Below, piece by piece: positions 17,733 through 25,716 of a DNA stretch of 64,000 bases. Where the stretch lies: NCBI RefSeq assembly GCF_049546785.1, contig NZ_JBMWAN010000004.1:434001-498000 (forward strand), in the 5' to 3' direction. The notes beneath the pieces were generated by a model. It was not told the DNA's origin. It did not search any database and was given only the letters and a program-made list of their open reading frames with translations. A program made the position numbers and the translations under genes. The first letter of the stretch is position 1; every line of letters begins with the position of its first letter. This DNA is from Nitrospira_D sp035465795 (GTDB taxonomy: Bacteria > Nitrospirota > Nitrospiria > Nitrospirales > Nitrospiraceae).

Positions 17733-19145
17733 TTAGCCTGCGTCTCGATCTCCGCCATCCGGCTCATCGCCCAGATCAAGCCCGAACCGCTCCGCCATGC
17801 GATACAGGGTCCGCCGGTCGATCCCCAGGATTTTCGCCGCCTTGACCTTATTACCCTTGGTCTCTTTCAGCACCCGCACCAAATGGCGTTTCTCCACTTC
17901 TTCCAGCGTCAGGCACACCTCATCACCCTCACGGCCAGGCAGCGAGTTGACATCGGAAGACTGTCCCGTACCTTTCCGTATCGACTCGGGTAAGTCATCC
18001 GGCGTCAGCAGCGGGCCATGACTGAGAGACACCGCCCGCTCGATTGCATTTTCCAGTTCCCGCACATTCCCCGGCCACCGGTACTCCTTCAGCAGCGCAA
18101 TCGTCTCGGGCAAGAACCCGCGCACCGCCGCCGCCCCCCCGCCCGCGCATTTCTGGAGAAAGTGATGGGCCAGCATCGGGATATCCTCTTTCCGGTCCAC
18201 CAGCGACGGCAGGGTAATCCGCACGACATTCAAGCGATAGTAGAGATCGTCCCGGAACTTGCCGTCCTTGACGAATTGCTCCAAATCCCGATTGGTCGCG
18301 GCAATGATCCGCACATCGACCTTGACGGACGTCGTACTCCCGACGCGGCGCACCTCTTGATCCTGCATCACGCGCAACAGCTTCACCTGGAGCGCGGGCC
18401 CCAGCTCGCCGATTTCATCGAGAAAGAGCGTGCCGCCGTTCGCCGCCTCGAACAAGCCGGCCTTCATCCCGACCGCGCCGGTAAAGGCCCCCTTCTCATG
18501 CCCGAACATTTCCGACTCCAGCAGCGTGTCCGGCAAGGCCCCGCAATTGACCGGGATGAACGGCTTGTCGCGGCGCGGGCTGTTCGCGTGAATCGCCCGG
18601 GCGATCAATTCCTTCCCGGTCCCGCTTTCCCCCTGCAGCAAGACCGTGCTCCGGCTCTCGGACACCCGCGCCACCAGCTTGTAGACGTCCAGCATCGCCG
18701 GGCTGCTGCCGACGAGCGGAGACCACTCGTCCTTCCCCTTCAGCTCTTCGCGAAAGCGGGCGTTTTCCCGAACCAGGCGGCAGTGGTCGAGGGCGCGCTG
18801 CACAACGAGCTTGATCTCCTCTTTCCGGAACGGTTTGGCGAGATAATCAAACGCGCCCTGCTTAATGCCCTCGATCGCCCCTTCGAGGGACCCGAATGCG
18901 GTGAGCAGCACGATCGAGGTATCCGGGCTGAAGTGCTTGAACTCGCGCAGCACGGTTAAGCCATCGACGGCGCCCATACGAATATCGGTGAGGACCAGGT
19001 CGATCTTCCCCTGCTTCCCGCGGGTGATCGCATCGGCGCCATTGGCAAACGCCTCGACGTCGTACCCTTCCTTCTTGAGCGCATCGGCCAGCAGATCGCG
19101 CGCGACCGCGTCATCGTCCACCACGAGAATTTTCGCTGCCGCCAT
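17733..19145 (-). CDS. Sigma-54-dependent response regulator (NtrC/AtoC type)
   Basis: 470 aa. Receiver domain at 1-120 with phospho-acceptor Asp54 (LVLTDIRM) and Lys104. The AAA+ sigma-54 interaction domain covers ~140-380: Walker A GESGTGKE (172-179), GAFTGA loop (219-224), Walker B GTLFLDEIGEL. The C-terminal Fis-type helix-turn-helix is in NKVKAAKILGIDRRTLYRMAERF. It should activate sigma-54 promoters on phosphorylation by the kinase encoded 9 bp upstream on the same strand. Targets are unknown; the adjacent stress and glycan genes are candidates. Confidence 0.95.
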   Translation of the reverse strand: MAAAKILVVDDDAVARDLLADALKKEGYDVEAFANGADAITRGKQGKIDLVLTDIRMGAVDGLTVLREFKHFSPDTSIVLLTAFGSLEGAIEGIKQGAFDYLAKPFRKEEIKLVVQRALDHCRLVRENARFREELKGKDEWSPLVGSSPAMLDVYKLVARVSESRSTVLLQGESGTGKELIARAIHANSPRRDKPFIPVNCGALPDTLLESEMFGHEKGAFTGAVGMKAGLFEAANGGTLFLDEIGELGPALQVKLLRVMQDQEVRRVGSTTSVKVDVRIIAATNRDLEQFVKDGKFRDDLYYRLNVVRITLPSLVDRKEDIPMLAHHFLQKCAGGGAAAVRGFLPETIALLKEYRWPGNVRELENAIERAVSLSHGPLLTPDDLPESIRKGTGQSSDVNSLPGREGDEVCLTLEEVEKRHLVRVLKETKGNKVKAAKILGIDRRTLYRMAERFGLDLGDEPDGGDRDAG

Positions 19146-19154
19146 CCTCAGCTC

Positions 19155-20309
19155 CTATGCAACCGTTGCCGTTGCGGGATTCATTCCGGGCAACGATATC
19201 ACAACGATCGTGCCTTTCCCTACTTCGCTCTGGAGCGTCAACGTCCCTCCGTGCGCCTCCACCGTCTCACGGCTGAGAAACAGGCCGAGCCCCGTTCCCG
19301 TTCCGATGGCTTTGGTCGTAAAGAATGGCGTAAACGCTTTTTGCAAATCCGCCTCCGGCATGCCGCACCCGGTATCTCGCACGGAAATGGTCACCATGGT
19401 CGTCAGCGGCGTTTCAGCCGCGCGCTGTGCCGCCTCGGCCTCTTCCGGCGATGCCGTCCTGGCGGTCGCCTCCACCGTCACGGCTCCGCCCTCCGACGTC
19501 GCCGCCAGCGCGTTGGCCAGCACGTTGACCAGCACTTGATGCAGCTTCTCGGCATCCGCCCACACCATCGGCACCGCATGCGCGATGTCGACGCGCAGGG
19601 AGACGCCCTTCGCCTGGAATGCCGGTTCCATCAGCGCCGCCACAGGACTGACGACACGATCGACCGGCAGCCAGATGGGATCCGGCCTCCGCTGACGCGT
19701 CGAGGACAGCAAATCCTGGATGATCCGCACCACCCGATTGAGCTGGCCGTCAATCACCTCAATTCGCTTCTTCATGTCCGGCGTCACGCTCGGCTCCTCC
19801 CCCAGCGCCTGCACATGCCACGCAATGGAATGCAACGGGGTGCCCACCTCATGGGCGACCGAGGCGACCAGCTGTCCCACCGCGGCCAATCGCTCGGACC
19901 GGTTGAGCTGATCCTTGACCTCGACCAATTGCGCATTCGCCCGCAGCAGGTTTTCGGTCTCTCTCGCCAGGGCGGCGCGGGCCGCCTCTTCCCGGGCCTT
20001 CCGTTCCTCCCAGCTCATCCCGAAATAGGCCACGATCAAGAGGACCCCGACCACCACGGTCCGGTTGATGACCGCGGCCTGAAACCGGCCCGGCTTCGTG
20101 GGCTGCAGCAATCCGGCATAGGTCGCCACCACACAGGCAAAGACCGTCACCAGCATGAGGCGGCGGTTCCGGAGAATCGCCACCAGAAGAATGGGCAGGA
20201 CGTAGCCGTACGCGCCGACCACGTTGGCCGGCGCGAACTTCTCGACAATGAGGATGATGAGAAAGCACGCTCCCGCGATGCTCAGCACCAACCGGTTGCG
20301 GATGTTCAT
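19155..20309 (-). CDS. Membrane sensor histidine kinase
   Basis: 384 aa. Four predicted membrane helices lie within the first ~98 residues with little periplasmic domain. A coiled-coil linker follows (ERKAREEAARAALARETE). The HisKA domain has the phospho-acceptor His153 (SVAHEVGTPLHS). The ATPase domain has an N-box (LVNVLANALAATS), G1 (DTGCGMPEADL) and G2 (GTGLGLFLSRE). It is the cognate kinase for the sigma-54 regulator encoded next (9-bp gap, same strand). With the short loops, a membrane-state or intramembrane signal is more likely than a periplasmic ligand. Confidence 0.93.
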   Translation of the reverse strand: MNIRNRLVLSIAGACFLIILIVEKFAPANVVGAYGYVLPILLVAILRNRRLMLVTVFACVVATYAGLLQPTKPGRFQAAVINRTVVVGVLLIVAYFGMSWEERKAREEAARAALARETENLLRANAQLVEVKDQLNRSERLAAVGQLVASVAHEVGTPLHSIAWHVQALGEEPSVTPDMKKRIEVIDGQLNRVVRIIQDLLSSTRQRRPDPIWLPVDRVVSPVAALMEPAFQAKGVSLRVDIAHAVPMVWADAEKLHQVLVNVLANALAATSEGGAVTVEATARTASPEEAEAAQRAAETPLTTMVTISVRDTGCGMPEADLQKAFTPFFTTKAIGTGTGLGLFLSRETVEAHGGTLTLQSEVGKGTIVVISLPGMNPATATVA

Positions 20310-20550
20310 CGTGAAACGCTCATTCCCGGGTAGAACGCCATGGACTGATATAGCAGGCTACAGAAAAGCTGACAGGCACACAAGAATCCAATATGGCTGA
20401 TCGCCCAGAACCGGAACATTATGGATGCCCACAATGGCTGTCAGCAAGGCCGCAGCGAGTGCAGGGACGAGGCGGACCATCTGAGGTACGTTGAGGATCT
20501 GAACGATGCGGGAACGCCGCTGACGGACTTTTTCAGCAGCCTGCCAGTCC

Positions 20551-22803
20551 TTACACAACCGGACGGGCAGCGCGCAACCGGGCCGCGAGGGCTTCGAAGC
20601 GGGGGTCCTGCAGGAGATCTTCAACAGAGCGACTCAGCTTCCGGTACCAATTGGGATGCTGATCGACAGTGCCCGGCACATTCGTTTGCGCGCGCTCGCC
20701 GATCACATCTTCCACATTGGCCAGCACCAGCCAGGCAGGGGTGCGCGCCAGGTAGACGTGGATAGCCACTGCCAACTCCGGAGTCATGAGGGGGATGTGG
20801 ACGGGATCGTCGGAGAGGCCGGCCGGCAACAGCCCCTCGGCCTTCAATGCCGCAAGCAGCCGGACCTTATCGACTTGCCGGTCGGCCAGCATCGCGCGCC
20901 GCGCATCATCATCGGGAATGAGCCCGAGCTTTTCGCGCGTCTCGATATCGTAGCCTTCCCAGTACCCGCTCAAGGTCGGGAGATCGTGCGTGGTCACGAC
21001 ACCGAGCGCTTGGGCCGGATACGACCCCGGCGACTTAAAGCTCCCATCCCCGTTCCGTTCGAAATACAACACGCGGTACGAGAGCACCCCGGCCGCCCCC
21101 AGGCGATCACGAACCCAGTCGGGCACGGTTCCCAAGTCTTCACCGATCACCAGCGCCTTGGCCCTGACGCTTTCCAGCGCCAGAATCGCCAGCACATCGT
21201 CCGCCGGATAGTGGACGTAGGCGCCTTTGGACGCGGGCATTCCCCGGGGAATCCAGAAGAGGCGGAACAGCGCCATCACATGATCGATGCGGACGGCGCC
21301 GCCATAGCGGAGATTATTGCGCAACAACTCGATCAGGTACTCATACCCGCTTGCCCGGAGCCGCACGGGATCAATGGGAGCCAGCCCCCAATTCTGCCCC
21401 TCCGGTGCGAAGGCATCGGGTGGCGCCCCGCAATCCGCCTGAAGGGCCAGCACCCCCTGAAAACGCCAGCCGTCCGCCCCGTACCGGTCGCTGCCCAGGG
21501 CCAGGTCATGATAGAGCCCGATCGGCATGCCCGCATCGTTCGTGAGACGGCGTAATGCCGAGACCTGCTCCGCCACCAGCCACTGGACGTATTGAAAAAA
21601 CCGGACGCGCTTCATATGCCGGCGCTTGAACTCGGCGACGGCGCTCGACGTCGGCGTCCGATACTGCTCCGGCCAATCGGCCCAGACGACCGAGGGCGAC
21701 TGCACAAACTGCCGCTCATCTTCGAGCGCCTGGAACAGGGCATACTGCAACAGCGATTCACCTTCCTGCTGCACAAACGAATGAAAGAACCAGCCGCGCG
21801 CCGTCTTCGGCTGCAGTTCCGGTTCCGCTCCATCGAAATTCTCCCAGAGAAAGGCCCGATAGCAGAGATCCAGGACGCTGCGCTTGGCGGAAGCCACCGC
21901 CTCGTAGTCAACGAACTCAGTCGTCCGGGCCGCCTCGAGCTGCGCACGGAAGGCGGGATCGGCCAGCCGCTTTTGCACCTCCGGAGAGGTTTTGCATTCC
22001 GCAACCTGTTCGATATCAAGATACAGTTCGTTCAGATACAGGCGGCTGTTCGGGGAATAGGGACTGATATGGTAAGGCTTCGTATTCTTCAAGGCATGGA
22101 GAGGATTCAGGCCCAGCAGGCCGCAGCCGAGAGTCTTCCCCCCCCACTCCAGCACCGTGGCCAAATCCTTGAAATCCCCGATGCCCCAATTGCGTTCACT
22201 CCGCAGTCCGTACAACTGGAGGGCGAGCCCCCACAGACGGCCCCCCGATTGCAGCGTCTCCGGCACATAACAACGGTCAGGCGCCACAATGACCCGAAAC
22301 TGCGCTTCAGCGATCGCCTCTCCGCCCTGCACCCAGACCTTCGCATGGTAATACCCGAGCGGCAGACCATCCGGCAGCGCGAACGTCAGCCGGACATAGC
22401 GGCGATTCGCAATACTCCGACTCTCTTCGATCGGCAGGTTGGGGCCCTCCTGCCGCTCATGCCGCTTTTCTCCGTTCTCCGCATACAACACCCAATGGAC
22501 CTGGAGGCGCGCGTCATCGCCGGATTCACACCGCACGTGCAGCGACCACAGTCCGGGCGACTCGCCGACGCGCAGCACGCGCACCGGATCACATCCCTGC
22601 ACCCACGGACGATGGTCCCATGCCGTGAGTTCTTCGACCAGCGCCGCTCGATCAGCGACTCGAAACCCCATCGCTGAAAGAATGGCCCGCCGGGTTTCAT
22701 CGGTCGTGACGTGGCAGGTACCGGCAATATCGTGATACTCGGCAGCGATGCCGGCCCGTTCGGCCAGGAGAGAGAGCAGTTCAGTTTCCGGCTGATCGTA
22801 CAT
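20551..22803 (-). CDS. malQ: 4-alpha-glucanotransferase (amylomaltase, GH77)
   Basis: 750 aa. Residues 1-170 form the N-terminal beta-sandwich seen in the E. coli-type enzyme. The GH77 barrel starts at GLALQLYGLRSERNWGIGDF. The catalytic nucleophile is in AVRIDHVMALFRLFWIP, the acid/base Glu in LVIGEDLGTVPDW, and the third acid in VTTHDLPTLSGYW. The enzyme transfers maltodextrin chains and releases glucose in maltose/glycogen use. It is the last gene of the long minus-strand run that contains the formate dehydrogenase and USP genes, 210 bp beyond the tandem USP. The gap 20310-20550 to the kinase gene shows only a short hydrophobic frame without a ribosome-binding site. Confidence 0.95.
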   Translation of the reverse strand: MYDQPETELLSLLAERAGIAAEYHDIAGTCHVTTDETRRAILSAMGFRVADRAALVEELTAWDHRPWVQGCDPVRVLRVGESPGLWSLHVRCESGDDARLQVHWVLYAENGEKRHERQEGPNLPIEESRSIANRRYVRLTFALPDGLPLGYYHAKVWVQGGEAIAEAQFRVIVAPDRCYVPETLQSGGRLWGLALQLYGLRSERNWGIGDFKDLATVLEWGGKTLGCGLLGLNPLHALKNTKPYHISPYSPNSRLYLNELYLDIEQVAECKTSPEVQKRLADPAFRAQLEAARTTEFVDYEAVASAKRSVLDLCYRAFLWENFDGAEPELQPKTARGWFFHSFVQQEGESLLQYALFQALEDERQFVQSPSVVWADWPEQYRTPTSSAVAEFKRRHMKRVRFFQYVQWLVAEQVSALRRLTNDAGMPIGLYHDLALGSDRYGADGWRFQGVLALQADCGAPPDAFAPEGQNWGLAPIDPVRLRASGYEYLIELLRNNLRYGGAVRIDHVMALFRLFWIPRGMPASKGAYVHYPADDVLAILALESVRAKALVIGEDLGTVPDWVRDRLGAAGVLSYRVLYFERNGDGSFKSPGSYPAQALGVVTTHDLPTLSGYWEGYDIETREKLGLIPDDDARRAMLADRQVDKVRLLAALKAEGLLPAGLSDDPVHIPLMTPELAVAIHVYLARTPAWLVLANVEDVIGERAQTNVPGTVDQHPNWYRKLSRSVEDLLQDPRFEALAARLRAARPVV

Positions 22804-23013
22804 GGGGCAGAGTGTGGGTGAAGACCGGCATCAAGTCAAGCTATCCTGTTGTTTCTGTAAGATATTTTCGATGACTGAAGCCTTACATGTGGCGCCCCTC
22901 TGCGGCTGACCAGAGAGAGGCACGACGACGTTGGTGATTGTGACAGCGTAATCAGCGCACGGCAGACAGCCGTCGTATATTCCAAACAGACGCACTTGCG
23001 ACGAAATCCCCTT

Positions 23014-23871
23014 TTACCGGACCACAAGCACGGAACAGGCGCTGTGTTGCACCACGCGGGTGGACACACTCCCCAACAACGCCCGGCCGATCGCGCCCAG
23101 CCCCTTGGCCCCGGTCACGATCAAATCGGCTTTGTGCTGTTTGGCAACCTTCAGAATTTCTTCAGCCGGCTTGCCGAGCTTCGGGGCTTCCTGAATTTGG
23201 AACCCGGCCTTCGCCAGCTTGTCCGCATAGCGCTGCACGATCGCCTTCCCCGCCTCGCGCACTTCCGGATACTTGAGGAAGGGCATGGCATGCACCACCA
23301 CGACATTGACCGGCTCCTCTTCCGGCCCGTTGATCTGGGGAGCCACATTCCGGACGAGAAACCGCACCGCCTTGTCTGATGCCGGAGAACCGTCGATCGC
23401 CAGGACGATCTGCTTGAGCGGACGAGCCGCCTCCTTCACCACGAGCACCGAGCAGGCCGCGTGATGAATCACATCGGTCGACACACTGCCCAACATAAAA
23501 CGGTCCAGCGCATCCAGCCCGCGGGAGCCGACCGCCAGCATCCCCACACCTCTCCCCGCATGCCTCACGATCGTCGGCGCCACTGAACCCCGGTCGATCG
23601 TGACCGTTCCGCTCAGCCCCAACGACGACAGCAGCGCGCTCGATTCCTTCTTGGCGGATTTCGCGCTATCTTCCATGCGCTTGATTTCCTGCTGAATGTA
23701 TCGCTCGGTCCCCGCGATCACGGGCTGAACCATGAACGGCGCCCGCAGGCCGGCCACATCGATGACGTGCAGCACGCGCACCACCGGTTTCACCGCCAGC
23801 GGGAGCTGCGCCACCCACTCGATCGCCCATCGTCCGTACTTCGATCCATCTGTGGCCACGAGCACTTTCAT
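23014..23871 (-). CDS. Universal stress protein, two USP domains
   Basis: 285 aa from the ATG at 23871 (GGAGG 4-5 nt upstream); the Arg-rich extension to 24159 is not real. Domain 1 begins MKVLVATDGSKYGRWAIEWV and has an ATP-loop GSRGLDALDRFMLGSVS. Domain 2 begins around residue 148 (IVLAIDGSPASDKAVRFLV) with GAKGLGAIGRALLGSVS. Both carry the G-x2-G-x9-G-S/T nucleotide-binding pattern, so both should bind ATP. The gene lies 22 bp after pfkB. The USP-pfkB pairing also occurs in the mycobacterial DosR regulon (Rv2028c-Rv2029c), suggesting a low-oxygen role. Confidence 0.92.
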   Translation of the reverse strand: MKVLVATDGSKYGRWAIEWVAQLPLAVKPVVRVLHVIDVAGLRAPFMVQPVIAGTERYIQQEIKRMEDSAKSAKKESSALLSSLGLSGTVTIDRGSVAPTIVRHAGRGVGMLAVGSRGLDALDRFMLGSVSTDVIHHAACSVLVVKEAARPLKQIVLAIDGSPASDKAVRFLVRNVAPQINGPEEEPVNVVVVHAMPFLKYPEVREAGKAIVQRYADKLAKAGFQIQEAPKLGKPAEEILKVAKQHKADLIVTGAKGLGAIGRALLGSVSTRVVQHSACSVLVVR

Positions 23872-23893
23872 AGAGCCTCCATCACCAATCAGG

Positions 23894-24823
23894 TTACAAC
23901 GATACCACTTTGATCTTTTGGGCCAACCGGCGGACATCCGCCTCGCGGCAGAGCTGATTGCCCGGAGCCAGGGTCGCCGCCGTCCCCGCCGCCGTGGCCA
24001 CACGCACGCACTCCTCCAGCCCCTTGCCCGCCGCATGGGTAAAGACAAACCCCGCCACGGTCGAATCGCCCGCACCGACGGTGCTGCGAACCGTGACCGC
24101 CGGAGGAGTCGCGCGATACCGCTCCTGCCGGCCGATGAGCACGACCCCCTTCGAGCCACGGGACACCATCACCACCTCGACTCCGGCGCGATGCACCCGC
24201 TCGGCGGCACGGAGGATATCGGTCTCCGACTTGAGCGGTTTTCCGGTCAACCGCCGCAACTCATTCACATTCGGCTTGATCGCAAACGGTCTGGCCCGCA
24301 GCCCGGATTTGAGGCAGGGACCGTCCGCATCCAGCACCGCCCGCGCGCCGCGCGCTTGCACGACCTCGACAATCTGGCCATAGGCGTCAGCCGGCACCCC
24401 GCCGGGGAGGCTCCCGCTCACCACCACATAGGCGTCCTGCAGGTCGAGCAACTTCAAATGCGTGAGGAATGCGGCCCATTCGTCTCTGCTCACGACCGGA
24501 CCCGGCGAGTTCAGCATGGTCTGCGTCCCACAGCGCTGCGTCGTCACGATGATATTGCGCCGCGTCTCCTGGGCGATCGGGGTGAAATAGCAGGTCACCC
24601 CTTCGGCTTTGAGCAGCGCCACCATGGCCTGGCCGGTATGCCCGCCGATAAATCCCAGCGCCATGCTGTCCCCGCCCAAATGCCGGATGGCGCGGGAGAC
24701 ATCGATGCCTTTCCCGCCCGCATAGAGACATTCGCGCTTCACGCGATTGGCGTCATCGACACGCAGTTCCTCGACATCGAGAAAATGATCCAGGGCCGGG
24801 TTGAGCGTAATGGTATAAATCAT
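23894..24823 (-). CDS. pfkB: 1-phosphofructokinase-type PfkB sugar kinase
   Basis: 309 aa. N-terminal TITLNPALDHFLDVEELRV is characteristic of the FruK/LacC/PfkB group. The substrate-binding GGKGIDVSRAIRHLGG and the PfkB C-terminal signature TVGAGDSTVAGF (catalytic Asp253) are intact. It phosphorylates fructose-6-P, fructose-1-P or tagatose-6-P; sequence alone does not settle which. There is no PTS gene nearby, so a glycolytic PfkB role is likelier than fructose uptake. The gene sits between focA (45 bp) and the tandem USP (22 bp). Confidence 0.9.
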   Translation of the reverse strand: MIYTITLNPALDHFLDVEELRVDDANRVKRECLYAGGKGIDVSRAIRHLGGDSMALGFIGGHTGQAMVALLKAEGVTCYFTPIAQETRRNIIVTTQRCGTQTMLNSPGPVVSRDEWAAFLTHLKLLDLQDAYVVVSGSLPGGVPADAYGQIVEVVQARGARAVLDADGPCLKSGLRARPFAIKPNVNELRRLTGKPLKSETDILRAAERVHRAGVEVVMVSRGSKGVVLIGRQERYRATPPAVTVRSTVGAGDSTVAGFVFTHAAGKGLEECVRVATAAGTAATLAPGNQLCREADVRRLAQKIKVVSL

Positions 24824-24868
24824 ACGATCCCGTAAAGAGCGAGACGTCGGGCGGAACTACGACGCCCT

Positions 24869-25708
24869 CTAGCCTCGAACCTCGGGCCTCATGCCATCCC
24901 CGCGAAGATACACGAACCAATAGACAAGCGCTACGAGCCCGGTCCCGCCGATCAGATTGCCGACAGTCACAAGGCCCAGATTCATCAGCGCGCCGGACCA
25001 GGACAGCGGATCGGCGCCGGACGCCGTCAACGCGATCCCCAACGGAAGAAAAAACATATTGGCCACGGAATGCTCAAAGCCGCAGGCGACGAAGGCGCTG
25101 ATCGGAAACACGATCGCCAGAACTTTGTCCGCGACGCTCCGCGCCGCCATGCAGAGCCAGACGGCCAGACAGACCAGCACGTTGCAGAGAATGCCCCGGG
25201 CGACCGCAGAAACAGGATCGAGAGCCACCTTGCTGCGGGCAATGTGCACCATCGTGTCACCGACCGCTCCGTCTCCCAGTGCAGGCACCCCGGCCAGCAG
25301 CACCAACACCACCGTACCGAATGCGCCGAGCAGGTTGCCGAGATACACCCACACCCAATTCTTGATCACCTGGCTGGTCCGCACACAGCCGACGGCCCAG
25401 GCCATGGCAATGAGATTGTTCCCCGTAAAGAGCTCCGCTCCGCCCACCACCACCAGCACCAGCCCCAAGCTGAACGTCACTCCTCCGGCCAGGCGCAGCA
25501 GTCCGAAGGGAACGGGAGCGGCCTCTCTCCCGGTCGTCACCGTCACCGTGTAAAACAACGCGCCCAGTGAAATAAACGCGCCGGCCAGAAGCGCGAGCGC
25601 GATCATCGTGGCAACCGGCGTCGTGACTTTCGCCAGCCCGATTCGACAAACACGGTCGGCAATCTGGGCGGGGGCATAGGCATCAGTGGTGGGATTCGAC
25701 TGTTCCAA
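24869..25708 (-). CDS. focA: Formate/nitrite transporter family channel (FocA-like)
   Basis: 279 aa with six membrane helices. Typical FNT segments are present: GGAELFTGNNLIAMAWAVG with the omega-loop-type region, NWVWVYLGNLLGAF, and CNVLVCLAVWLCMAARS (helix 4 'CNxLVCLA' motif). It passes formate or nitrite as a pentameric channel. Its start is 8 bp after the stop of the formate dehydrogenase alpha gene, so it most likely supplies formate to that enzyme. Nitrite transport cannot be excluded, given the expected nitrite metabolism of the host. Confidence 0.92.
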   Translation of the reverse strand: MEQSNPTTDAYAPAQIADRVCRIGLAKVTTPVATMIALALLAGAFISLGALFYTVTVTTGREAAPVPFGLLRLAGGVTFSLGLVLVVVGGAELFTGNNLIAMAWAVGCVRTSQVIKNWVWVYLGNLLGAFGTVVLVLLAGVPALGDGAVGDTMVHIARSKVALDPVSAVARGILCNVLVCLAVWLCMAARSVADKVLAIVFPISAFVACGFEHSVANMFFLPLGIALTASGADPLSWSGALMNLGLVTVGNLIGGTGLVALVYWFVYLRGDGMRPEVRG

Positions 25709-25716
25709 CGGACCCC

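Noticed and set aside
20358..20624. Minus-strand frame ending in a hydrophobic stretch behind malQ
   Set aside because: It overlaps the end of malQ; the internal ATG at 20480 would give a 40-aa membrane peptide, but no ribosome-binding site is present.
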